Shown here piece after piece: positions 1 through 7,365 of a stretch of 12,961 bases of DNA. The notes beneath the pieces were generated by a model, which saw only the letters and a program-made list of their open reading frames with translations, searched no databases and was not told where the DNA came from. Each line of letters begins with the position of its first letter. The first letter of the stretch is position 1. Source of the stretch: a bacterium (GTDB taxonomy: Bacteria > Planctomycetota > UBA11346); assembly GCA_020049615.1 (NCBI GenBank), contig JAIFKN010000104.1, positions 1 to 12,961 of the forward strand, given 5' to 3'. Position numbers and translations under genes: made by a program.

Positions 1-299
1 CCGCCGACGAGATGCCCGCCCAGGCGGTCGCCGACGCGCAGGGCGCGTTCGAGGTTGACCTGCCGGCCGGCCCGCCAGCCGGTGATGGTCGTCTTGCGCC
101 TGGTCTCCGGCGAGCAGTCGAAGGCGGCGAGGTCACCGTCGAGGCGGTCGACGGTCAGGCAGGCGCCGGACACGCAGATCGAATCGCCGAGCTTCGTGCC
201 CTCGGCGAGCGGACCCAGGGCGACGCCCAGACGCGAGCCGCCGTGACCGTGTTCGACGGTGATGAGGCTGCCGACGTGCTCGATGATGCCGGTGAACAT
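1..299 (-). CDS. ribE: Riboflavin synthase alpha chain, N-terminal part (runs off the window)
   Basis: This enzyme makes riboflavin by dismutation of two molecules of 6,7-dimethyl-8-ribityllumazine in the cytoplasm, the last step of vitamin B2 synthesis. Reading down from the ATG at 299, the protein begins MFTGIIEHVG, the near-invariant start of the family. It continues with GDSICVSGACLTV (about residues 38-50), FDCSPETRRKT and VNLERALRVGDRLGGHLVGG. These are the hallmarks of the first lumazine-binding barrel. About 99 residues are visible of a usual length near 200, so the second barrel and the C-terminal trimerisation helix lie outside. No clear Shine-Dalgarno sequence precedes the ATG, but the conserved N-terminus fixes the start. 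The gene follows a small lipoprotein gene on the same strand after 73 bases. I see no FMN riboswitch in that gap. Confidence 0.94.
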   Translation of the reverse strand, partial: MFTGIIEHVGSLITVEHGHGGSRLGVALGPLAEGTKLGDSICVSGACLTVDRLDGDLAAFDCSPETRRKTTITGWRAGRQVNLERALRVGDRLGGHLVG

Positions 300-372
300 A
301 ACCGCGGTGAACACAGGTTGCGGGCATTGCCCATGGCTGCAAGGGTTCCCCTATGCACGCTGTGCAATGGCG

Positions 373-774
373 CTAACGACGAGAAAAGGTTGCATCTTTC
401 GGGCAATTGCAGTCGCTACTGTTGATGCGTGCCACCAAACGGCCGCCCATCGACACGCCGCTCACCGAAAACCAATCTGGAGTAAGCTTGGCTATCCGCG
501 CTGTTTGCGTCTCGCTCAGAGAGGGATCTGGACGTCGACGATATACAACCAGGAAGGAACCGTCAGCACTACCACTACTCAACAAGTTATACTCCGCCTT
601 CAAGCGATGCAGAGGCAGTTTCCAGGTGGCGTGACCGCCACGTGCATCTACTTGAAAGTAGACATCCAGATTTGCCGCCCCAGCCCACCGCCACTCGCCG
701 AGAACATCACTGGCAAGTGGCGGTAGTGACGGTGTTGCTGGAACCGCTCGCTGATCACAGCCGCAGAGCAGCAC
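373..774 (-). CDS. Small putative lipoprotein of unknown function
   Basis: I do not recognise this family. The frame is open for 133 residues and carries LLCGC near its start, which looks like a lipobox, followed by a Pro/Ser-rich linker and a compact domain beginning LGEWRW with alternating hydrophobic residues that suggest beta strands. The start is a problem. The GTG at 774 leaves only five residues before the second cysteine. The frame continues upstream with a good hydrophobic stretch (LALALTVLLCGC), but I find no ATG, GTG or TTG there, only a CTG. The true start may be a non-standard codon, or the N-terminus may have decayed. It lies 43 bases downstream of an outer-membrane protein gene on the same strand, so co-expression is likely. 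GC is much lower than in the rest of the window (27 of 60 bases at 541-600). Confidence 0.55.
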   Translation of the reverse strand: MLLCGCDQRAVPATPSLPPLASDVLGEWRWAGAANLDVYFQVDARGGHATWKLPLHRLKAEYNLLSSGSADGSFLVVYRRRPDPSLSETQTARIAKLTPDWFSVSGVSMGGRLVARINSSDCNCPKDATFSRR

Positions 775-817
775 TGTGAGGGCGAGTGCCAGTCCGTAGC
801 TAAAGAGGTCGCCGGGA

Positions 818-1630
818 TTAGAACCGGTAGCCAGCCGAGAGTCCGAATGATGCCGAACCGATGTCGGCGGTGATGCCGGTCACATCATCTTCATCCCCGA
901 GCGCACTGCTGTTGGCAATGTAACGGAATTCACCACCGACTTGCAGACCAATCGGAGTCGTCAGGAACAAGCCGGCACGCAGTCCGAATTCAAAGGATAC
1001 ACCGCTGGTCGTCTCGTTCAGGGTTCCGCCAGTAACGGGAATGGTCGTGTTTGCCCAGTCGACGGTTGTGTAGCCAATGCCGATCCACGGGTTGGCCTCG
1101 CCATGGACACGCCAACCGCCCTTGCAGGCGAACTCGGTGCCGATGCCGAGGATATGCCAGTTAATGCCAATGTTGGTGTAATCGACGGCGGGGTGCACGG
1201 TTGCCGTCGTGCTTGCATCCACGCTCATGGTCGTGCGCGCAAATTCAAGTCCGCCAAGCATGTCCCATCCGCGGTCTTCACCCCAGGTAATCACGGCGGG
1301 CGGCTTGGCGTCGCCAGTGACACGCGATGGCGTGAAACAGTTGATCGGGATCATGCTGCAGACGGGGCCGTAATTCATGATCGAGATACGGTTTGCGCTG
1401 TCCCATTTGTGTGCGCTCTTCGATCCAAGTTCCGAGCCTTCGGCATCAGTGCCATTGGATAGCATGATGTAGTTGAGACGGAGGTCTGTGTAGTTGGTCG
1501 GGTCCGGCTCGGCAACTTGGAAGCCGGGGTCGCGTCGGCCCGATGAAGGAGCCATGTAGTCCAGCGCAAAGGCCGAACTCGACAGCAGCATCATGGTGGA
1601 AGTGAGTTGAAGAAGGCGGACGGGCGACAT
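818..1630 (-). CDS. Small outer-membrane beta-barrel protein
   Basis: A 270-residue exported protein, probably an outer-membrane barrel. The ATG at 1630 gives a clear signal peptide (MSPVRLLQL, then MMLLSSSAFA, cleavage near residue 22). The frame stays open up to 1750, but a start there would overlap the upstream gene and bury the signal, so I reject it. AGAGG lies four bases before the ATG. The mature part has the alternating pattern of amphipathic strands with Gly and aromatic residues (GINWHILGIG, GVSFEFGLRAGLF, GEFRYIANSS) and ends in GYRF, a C-terminal Phe typical of BAM substrates. Two cysteines (CSMIPINC) may form a disulfide. No family could be named. It follows the beta-propeller lipoprotein gene after 31 bases and precedes the small lipoprotein, so the three may work together at the outer membrane. 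Confidence 0.72.
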   Translation of the reverse strand: MSPVRLLQLTSTMMLLSSSAFALDYMAPSSGRRDPGFQVAEPDPTNYTDLRLNYIMLSNGTDAEGSELGSKSAHKWDSANRISIMNYGPVCSMIPINCFTPSRVTGDAKPPAVITWGEDRGWDMLGGLEFARTTMSVDASTTATVHPAVDYTNIGINWHILGIGTEFACKGGWRVHGEANPWIGIGYTTVDWANTTIPVTGGTLNETTSGVSFEFGLRAGLFLTTPIGLQVGGEFRYIANSSALGDEDDVTGITADIGSASFGLSAGYRF

Positions 1631-1661
1631 GTGGCCTCTGCGGGGAAGGAGGGTGGCTGGG

Positions 1662-3092
1662 TTACTTGTTTGGTTGCGTTTCGATAACCGGCACTGCGCC
1701 AGAAGTTGCATCAAGACGCGCCTTCTTATTCGTAGACTTGTCGGGGTCAACAGGATTGCGACGCGTTAGTCCAAGTGACTCTTCTGCCGGGGTCGGAACG
1801 AAGCCGTAGGTGCGCCAGCAAATCACGTGTCCAGATGATGAGTAGGCAATGGTCGGCAGATCGGATGAATACGCGTTCTTGTAGGACACGACGCCCTGAA
1901 TGCGCTCGTTCTGAACAAGCGCGTTCGCCGGGATGCTCTTGGTGATCTCTCCCGTACCGCGATGGATCTGCTTGACCGTCTTGGAACGAGGATCTCCGAG
2001 ATACAGATGCAAGGGGGTGGCACCAACCAACTCCTTGACCTGTGCAACCGCCCATTCCTGGCCCATGCGGACGACTTCAATGGCATACCTTGTTGCGTCG
2101 CTATGGGGGATGTTGTCGGGTTGGACTTTGAGCGCAACCAGACCCGCAACGGCAGGATCAGGGCTATCCACCCAAACGTAGAGGCGCTCAGGTTCGCCGC
2201 TGAACCAGAAGGGGCGTTGACGCACCTGACCTTGCAGGTTGAATTGGCCTAGGCGTTCGCCTGTCAGGCGATTGATGGCGTGTATAGCGTTGGCGTCATT
2301 GCCGGCATACAGGGTGCGCCCCCTGGTAGTGGCACCGCCGTCAACAGCGCCACCGGTTTCAACCTCCCAGACCAGGGTGCGGTCGAGCTTGTAGCAGTGC
2401 AGGCGTCCGGAGGCGTCGCCGATGTAGGTCAGTTCCTCGCTTTCGGTGCCTTGAGCGAGGACTGCTCCGGGTGTGTTCATCTGCCATACGACGTAAGGGA
2501 ACTTCTTCTGCCGATCGCTGGTCGGCTGATGGATGCCGATGACCTGGACCTTGTTGTTCCAGTCGCCGATGAACACGCGCAGGTTGCCTTCGGTGGCGCC
2601 GGCGGCCATCGGTCCGGTGCTGGGCGCGAAGGGCAGGACGAGATGCCAGATGCGCTGACCCGAAGCGATATCGAGGCAGAACAGCGTATCGTCTACCACA
2701 ATGTAGAGGCGATCATCGACGATGACCTCCTTCTCACGCTCACCGGGTTGAACCTGATGATGGACAAAGGCCTCGCCCAGGATCGGGTGGCGGAACTGTT
2801 CGGAAACCCAACGGGTCTGGCCACTCTTGGCATCCACGCAGTGTATCTCATGCGTCTTGGCGATCTGGAAGAACACCAAGTCGGGAATCTGCTCGCCGAC
2901 CCAACTGCGCTCGACCTGACCGGGTAGTTGTAGTTCCCAGGCCATCTCAAATGGCACCTCGCTCGTAGCGGTCGGGGTAACTTCCTCGGCCGTGGCCTTC
3001 GCTCGGTGGGAAGCAAGGCTGTAACAACCGGCCGGCACCAGGCAGGTGGCAGCGACGGTGACGGCAAGCAGGGAACGGCTCAGGAGGGTCAC
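1662..3092 (-). CDS. PQQ-type beta-propeller lipoprotein
   Basis: A 476-residue envelope protein with WD40-like PQQ repeats, the fold also found in BamB. The N-terminus has a basic start, a hydrophobic core and PAGC ending at Cys23, consistent with a lipoprotein signal, although Pro at -3 is not ideal. Repeat blades are visible as THEIHCVDAKSGQTRW, DDTLFCLDIASGQRIW, ASGRLHCYKLDRTLVWE and DANAIHAINRLTGERLG, followed by weaker ones up to the SSGHVICWR segment. The last 50 residues are polar and probably disordered. The family usually serves as a protein-binding scaffold. No PQQ cofactor site or dehydrogenase domain is seen. The start is a GTG whose last two bases overlap the TGA of the preceding gene (GTGA), implying translational coupling. 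BamB itself is possible, but the length and neighbours do not prove it. Confidence 0.82.
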   Translation of the reverse strand: MTLLSRSLLAVTVAATCLVPAGCYSLASHRAKATAEEVTPTATSEVPFEMAWELQLPGQVERSWVGEQIPDLVFFQIAKTHEIHCVDAKSGQTRWVSEQFRHPILGEAFVHHQVQPGEREKEVIVDDRLYIVVDDTLFCLDIASGQRIWHLVLPFAPSTGPMAAGATEGNLRVFIGDWNNKVQVIGIHQPTSDRQKKFPYVVWQMNTPGAVLAQGTESEELTYIGDASGRLHCYKLDRTLVWEVETGGAVDGGATTRGRTLYAGNDANAIHAINRLTGERLGQFNLQGQVRQRPFWFSGEPERLYVWVDSPDPAVAGLVALKVQPDNIPHSDATRYAIEVVRMGQEWAVAQVKELVGATPLHLYLGDPRSKTVKQIHRGTGEITKSIPANALVQNERIQGVVSYKNAYSSDLPTIAYSSSGHVICWRTYGFVPTPAEESLGLTRRNPVDPDKSTNKKARLDATSGAVPVIETQPNK

Positions 3093-3382
3093 AGGCGGGT
3101 CTCCGCAGTCTGCAGACGATGGGAGGCGATCGGCTCGCCACGGGCGGCTTCGTAGGTCTTGAGGCGGTGCAGCCAGGCCAGTTCATCCAGGCCGGGCACG
3201 TCGATCCGGTAGAGGTAGGGCTTGCCGGCACGGCGGCGGCGCAGGTCCTCGGCGCAGTCGTCCCAGCTGCCGGCGTAGAGCGTGGCGACGATCAGCGCGA
3301 GCCGGCGCACACCCTCGGGGGCGCCGGACAGCGCCGCCTCAGGGGGCAGGGCCGGGTCGAGCTGGGCATCGCGCTCGCTCAC
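3089..3382 (-). CDS. Small conserved-looking protein of unknown function
   Basis: A 97-residue protein I do not recognise. The GTG at 3382 overlaps the TGA of the upstream gene (GTGA), and its own TGA overlaps the GTG of the downstream beta-propeller gene in the same way. That double coupling is the best evidence that it is real and that this start is right. The frame is open further upstream, to 3565, but only by running through the upstream gene. The sequence has no signal peptide. It contains a hydrophobic helix (RRLALIVATLYAGSW), an Arg-rich stretch (DLRRRRAGKPY) and a helical end (LDELAWLHRLKTYEAARGEP). It may be a small cytoplasmic or membrane-peripheral partner of the exported proteins on either side. 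Confidence 0.66.
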   Translation of the reverse strand: MSERDAQLDPALPPEAALSGAPEGVRRLALIVATLYAGSWDDCAEDLRRRRAGKPYLYRIDVPGLDELAWLHRLKTYEAARGEPIASHRLQTAETRL

Positions 3383-4545
3383 TGCAGGGTGGCCTTCATG
3401 TCGGGCAGCTTGTCGTTGGCGGTGCGCAGTTCGTCGTAGTAGGGCCAGAACTGCTCTTTCACCGTGGCGTTCAGCCCGCCGTTCTCGTCGGCGATGTTGC
3501 TGAGGAAGTAGCGCGCGTAGGCCGCGGTACGCTTGATGTCGGTGCGCTGGAAGGACTCGACCCACTGGTAGCCGTGGCGGTTGAGTTCAAAGCGGTCGAG
3601 GTCGCGGAAGAACTCGTCACCAGGCCGCTCGAAGGTCAGCACCATGGTGCGGCGCAGGATGCGGGTCTGGAAGTAGTTCTCCGGCTTGCCTGCCTCGATC
3701 GCCGGGTGGCGGAAGCGCATCTTGTTGCACAGGCCGTTGATCTGGATGGTGAAGCGGTCGCCGAAGTCGGACAGGCGCGGGAACAGCAGCACGCCATGCG
3801 CCTCGCCGACCAGCCAGCCGTCGGTGTCGTGCGCCGGGTCGGTGATGTCCTTGGCCTCGATGCGGGCGACCCCGTCGAAGGGGGGCAGGGGGAAGGCGCG
3901 CAGCGCTTCGGAGGACAGCAGCTTGCGGCCCTCCTGCTCCTCGACCTTCTCGTGGATGCGCTGCACCACCCGGGCGCTGGTCGGCTCGCCCAGGTCGGGG
4001 AAGGCGTACTGCTCCTGCGGGCCGCTGCCCGGCGGTTCGTCGAGCAGGCGGATGCGCGTGCCGTCCTCGTCGGAAGCCTGCGCCGTCAGCACCACGGTGC
4101 GGGTGCGCAGCTTGCTCTCGGTGCGCTCCAGGACGACGCCGTCCTGGCCTTCGACTCCGTCGATCTTCAGTTTCACGCCGCCTTCGTTGTCGATCTTGGC
4201 CATCTCGTACTGCTGGGCGATCGCCTGCAGCACCTCATTGTAGCCCTTGGCGCGGGCGGCGAACTGCTCCTGGTCGATGGTCGCCACGTTGCGGATGCTG
4301 AAGGTCAGGTAGTTGTAGATGTGATCGCGGCCGGCGCGATCACGCAGCACCACCCGGTTCAGCTTGCCGGGGATGAACATCAATTCGAACAGGTCGAGCT
4401 GCCGCGAGGACAGCATCTCCTCGAGTTGCGCCTTCTCGGCGAGGAACTCCGGGGTGGGCTGCCCGGAATCGGCGGCGGCCAGGGGGGCGCCAAGGCAGGC
4501 GGCACAGGCGAGACTGAGACTGAGGCAGAGGCGGCGCAGCGGCAT
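3379..4545 (-). CDS. Exported 388-residue protein of unknown function
   Basis: First gene of the minus-strand envelope run. The ATG at 4545 is preceded by GGAG at five bases and gives a signal peptide with two Arg (PLRRLC), a Leu/Ala core and an Ala-rich cleavage site near residue 25. The mature protein starts with a Glu-rich helix (EFLAEKAQLEEML). It then has beta-rich segments such as HIYNYLTFSIRNVATI, GVKLKIDGVEG and FTIQINGLCNKMRF, and an alpha-helical C-terminus (YARYFLSNIAD, VKEQFWPYYDEL). The strand pattern suggests an immunoglobulin-like or related sandwich domain in the middle, but I cannot name a family and see no catalytic motif. The tight GTGA link to the next two genes suggests a shared periplasmic or surface function. 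Confidence 0.8.
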   Translation of the reverse strand: MPLRRLCLSLSLACAACLGAPLAAADSGQPTPEFLAEKAQLEEMLSSRQLDLFELMFIPGKLNRVVLRDRAGRDHIYNYLTFSIRNVATIDQEQFAARAKGYNEVLQAIAQQYEMAKIDNEGGVKLKIDGVEGQDGVVLERTESKLRTRTVVLTAQASDEDGTRIRLLDEPPGSGPQEQYAFPDLGEPTSARVVQRIHEKVEEQEGRKLLSSEALRAFPLPPFDGVARIEAKDITDPAHDTDGWLVGEAHGVLLFPRLSDFGDRFTIQINGLCNKMRFRHPAIEAGKPENYFQTRILRRTMVLTFERPGDEFFRDLDRFELNRHGYQWVESFQRTDIKRTAAYARYFLSNIADENGGLNATVKEQFWPYYDELRTANDKLPDMKATLQ

Positions 4546-4781
4546 GACGTCTCCGGGCGGGGAAGCGTCACGCTAGGCCGGGCCGGATGGACCCGCAAGG
4601 TGCCCACTGGGTGGGGGTTCGGGATGTATCAGACGCCCGGACCGGGAGCGTTGGACGCGATCGGCGTGTACCAGGAGGGGATGCCACCGGGCAGCACAAC
4701 CGGTTGGCGGTATCGACATGATGAAGACCGGATATTGACTTTTGTGAATATTTGGCGTAGTAATGAAGGTCTGGAGGCTAC
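4546..4781. promoter_or_regulatory. Divergent intergenic region with a candidate promoter for the plus-strand porin
   Basis: This 236-base gap separates two divergent genes and should hold promoters for both. For the plus-strand porin I see TTGACT at 4735-4740 and TAGTAA at 4758-4763 with a 17-base spacer. That would place transcription start around 4770, with GGAGG just before the ATG. The area is locally AT-rich (gatattgacttttgtgaat), unlike its surroundings. No convincing promoter could be picked for the minus-strand gene. I see no operator-like palindrome or coding potential in the rest. Confidence 0.35.
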
Positions 4782-6017
4782 ATGCCACGTCTATCCGCCA
4801 CCCCCCTGCTCCTCGCCCTCGCCGCCGGAGCCCCGCTCGCCGCCTTGGAGGTGTCCGACGACACCATCAAGCTCGGCCTCGGCCTCTACCTGCAGGTCCG
4901 GGCCGAGGTGATCCAGGCGGAGAACGCCGATGGCGATCCGGTTAACGCTACGGAAGGCTCGGTCAGCACGGTCGGACAGAACGACCAGGCCGACATGTAC
5001 CTGCGCCGCTGCCGTCCCATCCTGAAGGGCAGCTACCAGGATACCTGGATCTTCTCCGTCGCCCTGGCCGCCGACCAGTGGGGTCGTACCTCGCCCAACA
5101 CGATCTCGCTCGACCACGGCTGGCTGGGCGCGAAGTACGACGCCTTCGGCTGGAAGCACCAGACCACCTGGGGCAAGCAGCAGTCGGACTTCAACAGCGC
5201 CGGCGCCCGCACCTCGGCCTGCCTCTTCCCCACCCAGCGCCCCACCGCCGCCCTGGTGACGGTCAATGCCCTGGGCATCTGCCATAGCGCCAAGTTCGAC
5301 ACGCTCGCGGTCAATCTGGTGGCGATGAGCAACGCCGGAGATGATGCGACCCCCACCACCGAAGGCGAGGGGCTGTTCTACGCCGCCCGCGTCGAATGGA
5401 ACGGCACCGGCGACTTCAAGAACAGCAAATGGGTCGAATCCTTCGCCGGCGCGACCGGCAGGGGCATCACCATCGCCGCCGAGCTCGGGACCAACATCAA
5501 CGACCGGGTTACCGACGCGGACCTGACAACGGCGGGCACCCAGGCGGGCAGCATCGACACCATGGTGTACGGCATCGAAGCCCTGCTGCACCTTGACGCC
5601 CTGACCGCCCTGGTCGAGTACCGTGCCATGTCGCGTTCGGGCGGGCTGGACTCGGGCGACGATGCCGACGATGTCGACTCGACCGCCTTCGTGGTCCAGG
5701 CCGGCTACGCCTTCCCGCTGGCTGGCGGTACCGTCCTGGAGGCCGCTGGGCGCTTCGCCATGGTCGACTTCGCCACCGACATCGATGGCGACAGCGCTAA
5801 CTACGGTGTGAACAGCGTCGCCGTAGGCAGTTCCGGCAGCACCATGCCCGATTTCGCCGGTTCCGGCCAGATCATCGACCTGGGTGTGAATTGGTACTTC
5901 AAGGGCCACAACAACAAGATGGGCCTGATGGTCGAGCTGTGGGAGGGCGAAGAGAACGCCGCCGGGGACAGCCCCAGCGCCACCGCCGTCCGGCTGCAGC
6001 ACCAGTTGACCTTCTGA
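4782..6017 (+). CDS. Outer-membrane porin, phosphate-selective-porin-like (paralogue A)
   Basis: A 411-residue trimeric-type porin candidate that would form a solute channel in the outer membrane. GGAGG lies four bases before the ATG. A signal peptide (Leu/Ala-rich, cleavage near residue 21) leads into LEVSDDTIKLGLGLYLQVRAE, the first strand. Many alternating strands follow (YLRRCRPILKGSY, LFYAARVEWNG, LTALVEYRAMS, FVVQAGYAFPL, IIDLGVNWYF), and the chain ends in QHQLTF with a terminal Phe. The strand layout and the IDLGVNWY near the C-terminus resemble the OprO/OprP-like porins. The substrate cannot be read from the sequence. It has clear full-length similarity to the minus-strand porin at 6104-7267 (shared features include DGLFY/EGLFY and HNNK followed by WEGEE). 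Two Cys occur in the middle (SACLF, GICHS). Confidence 0.86.
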   Translation: MPRLSATPLLLALAAGAPLAALEVSDDTIKLGLGLYLQVRAEVIQAENADGDPVNATEGSVSTVGQNDQADMYLRRCRPILKGSYQDTWIFSVALAADQWGRTSPNTISLDHGWLGAKYDAFGWKHQTTWGKQQSDFNSAGARTSACLFPTQRPTAALVTVNALGICHSAKFDTLAVNLVAMSNAGDDATPTTEGEGLFYAARVEWNGTGDFKNSKWVESFAGATGRGITIAAELGTNINDRVTDADLTTAGTQAGSIDTMVYGIEALLHLDALTALVEYRAMSRSGGLDSGDDADDVDSTAFVVQAGYAFPLAGGTVLEAAGRFAMVDFATDIDGDSANYGVNSVAVGSSGSTMPDFAGSGQIIDLGVNWYFKGHNNKMGLMVELWEGEENAAGDSPSATAVRLQHQLTF

Positions 6018-6041
6018 TCCCGTCGCTGTGACGGCAGCAAC

Positions 6042-6074
6042 GACGCACCCCGCCGGAATCCGGCGGGGTGCGTC
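6042..6074. terminator. Perfect 15-bp hairpin terminator between convergent porin genes
   Basis: GACGCACCCCGCCGG at 6042-6056 is exactly repeated in reverse complement at 6060-6074, with a three-base AAT loop. It starts 24 bases after the plus-strand porin stop and lies 29 bases from the minus-strand porin stop, so it can serve both. A strong U-run is missing on either side (TCTGTTC on the plus side), so it may work as a bidirectional barrier or with low U dependence. The stem is very GC-rich. Confidence 0.8.
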
Positions 6075-6103
6075 TGTTCATGCGATCAGCGTCTGATCAG
6101 CGA

Positions 6104-7267
6104 TCAGAAGTTCAGCTGCCACTGGGCACGAACGATGTCGGCCGAGGCCGAGTCGCCATCCTCGGTCTCTTCACCTTCCCACATGGTGTAGGCGAGTTGC
6201 AGCTTGTTGTTGTGCTTGTGGATGTAGTAGTTCACGCCGAGGTCGATCTGGGTGCCCGAGGTGCCGTAGTCGTACTTGCTGCCGTACGGGTCGCCTTCTT
6301 CGTCATCCTCGGTGTCGAGGTCGATCGCGGCCCAGCGGATCGCCGGCTCGATGACCGCATCGCCGAAGGGCAGGGCGTAGCCGGCCTGGACCAGCATGAC
6401 CTTCTTCTTGGTCTCGGTATCATTGGTGCTGTTTTCATGCGTGTCGGCGCGGTATTCGGCCAGGGCGGTCAGGCCGTCCACATGACCCAGGAGCTCGATG
6501 CCGTAGCCGGTGGTCGTTCCCACAGCAAAGGACGAGTCGGCGCTGCCATTGCTCACGTTCTGGGCGTAGTCCAGGGCCAGCCACACGCCCTTGCCTTCCG
6601 CGCCGACGAAGCTTTCCGTGGCGCTCTTGATCGCCAGCTCGCCCGGGGGGGTCAGCTCGACGCGGGCGCTGTAGAACAGGCCGTCCTGGTCGCCAGCGGC
6701 ATCGCTGGTGTTGTTCTGGATGTCGATGCCGAAGCGGCCGAACGGAGCGGTCATCATGTAGGCGATGCCGATGCCGCGCGAGGCGAGCAGCAGTTCGGTG
6801 GCGCGGCTGTTGGGCAGCAGGAAGGCGCCTGAGGAGAAGGTGTTGGCGACGCCGTTGTAGAAGGCATTGGCCAGACCGGTCTGGATCGAGTGGCTGATGC
6901 CGCTGGCCTCGTCGCTCCACTTGCGGCCGATGTAGGACTCGTAGAGGTCGATGGTGGAGCCGCTGGCGACGGTGCGCTTGTCCGAGGCCATGGTCACGTT
7001 GAAGAAGTAGTCGCTCTTCCAGCTGCCCTTGAAGGTCAGGCGCATGCGCCGGATCATGAAGTCGACCGGGTCGCCACCGTGGGCGCTGCCCGAGCCGGCG
7101 TCATACGGATCGCCAGCGGCGTTCTCGGAGTCGTTGAACTCCGCCCGGGCCTGGATGCGGACGCCGAGGCCGAGTTTGACGTCATCGTCCTTGACCGTCA
7201 GGGCGTGGACGCCCGGAGCAGCTGCGAGAGCGGCGATGATGAGGAGGGTGGGGGAGGTGTACTTCAC
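6104..7267 (-). CDS. Outer-membrane porin, phosphate-selective-porin-like (paralogue B)
   Basis: A 387-residue paralogue of the neighbouring plus-strand porin, convergent with it. The start is a GTG at 7267 with AGGAG five bases upstream. The signal peptide ends in GVHA (cleavage near residue 22), followed by LTVKDDDVKLGLGVRIQAR, which matches LEVSDDTIKLGLGLYLQVR in the other copy. Barrel strands recur (FMIRRMRLTFKGSW, YFFNVTMASDK, LFYSARVEL, LTALAEYRADT, VMLVQAGYALPFG), and the protein ends in RAQWQLNF. Negatively charged turn regions (ETEDGD, DTEDDEEGD) may form external loops or the channel vestibule. The gap upstream (7268-7365) follows the lptE-like gene on the same strand. I see no clear promoter or terminator there, so read-through from that run is possible. 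Confidence 0.87.
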   Translation of the reverse strand: MKYTSPTLLIIAALAAAPGVHALTVKDDDVKLGLGVRIQARAEFNDSENAAGDPYDAGSGSAHGGDPVDFMIRRMRLTFKGSWKSDYFFNVTMASDKRTVASGSTIDLYESYIGRKWSDEASGISHSIQTGLANAFYNGVANTFSSGAFLLPNSRATELLLASRGIGIAYMMTAPFGRFGIDIQNNTSDAAGDQDGLFYSARVELTPPGELAIKSATESFVGAEGKGVWLALDYAQNVSNGSADSSFAVGTTTGYGIELLGHVDGLTALAEYRADTHENSTNDTETKKKVMLVQAGYALPFGDAVIEPAIRWAAIDLDTEDDEEGDPYGSKYDYGTSGTQIDLGVNYYIHKHNNKLQLAYTMWEGEETEDGDSASADIVRAQWQLNF

Positions 7268-7365
7268 GGGAGCTCCTGAGAGGGGCGGTGGGTTGCTCGT
7301 GATGAGCGGGCACCATCCGGTCCATCATGAAGGAACGGTGAAGCCCAGATGAGTTTTCGGCGAGT

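Noticed and set aside
325..331. CATTGCC near the riboflavin synthase gene as another element end
   Set aside because: There is no TTAGGGG run beside it, so a seven-base match is most likely chance.
300..372. FMN riboswitch before riboflavin synthase
   Set aside because: The gap is only 73 bases and shows none of the conserved RFN blocks.
3574..4911. Long plus-strand open frame of 445 codons
   Set aside because: It lies antisense over the exported protein gene, which has a signal peptide, a ribosome site and coupled neighbours. Its Gly/Ala/Val-rich protein is typical of an antisense frame in GC-rich DNA.
4791..6002. Minus-strand open frame of 403 codons
   Set aside because: Antisense to a porin whose signal peptide, strands and terminal Phe are clear.
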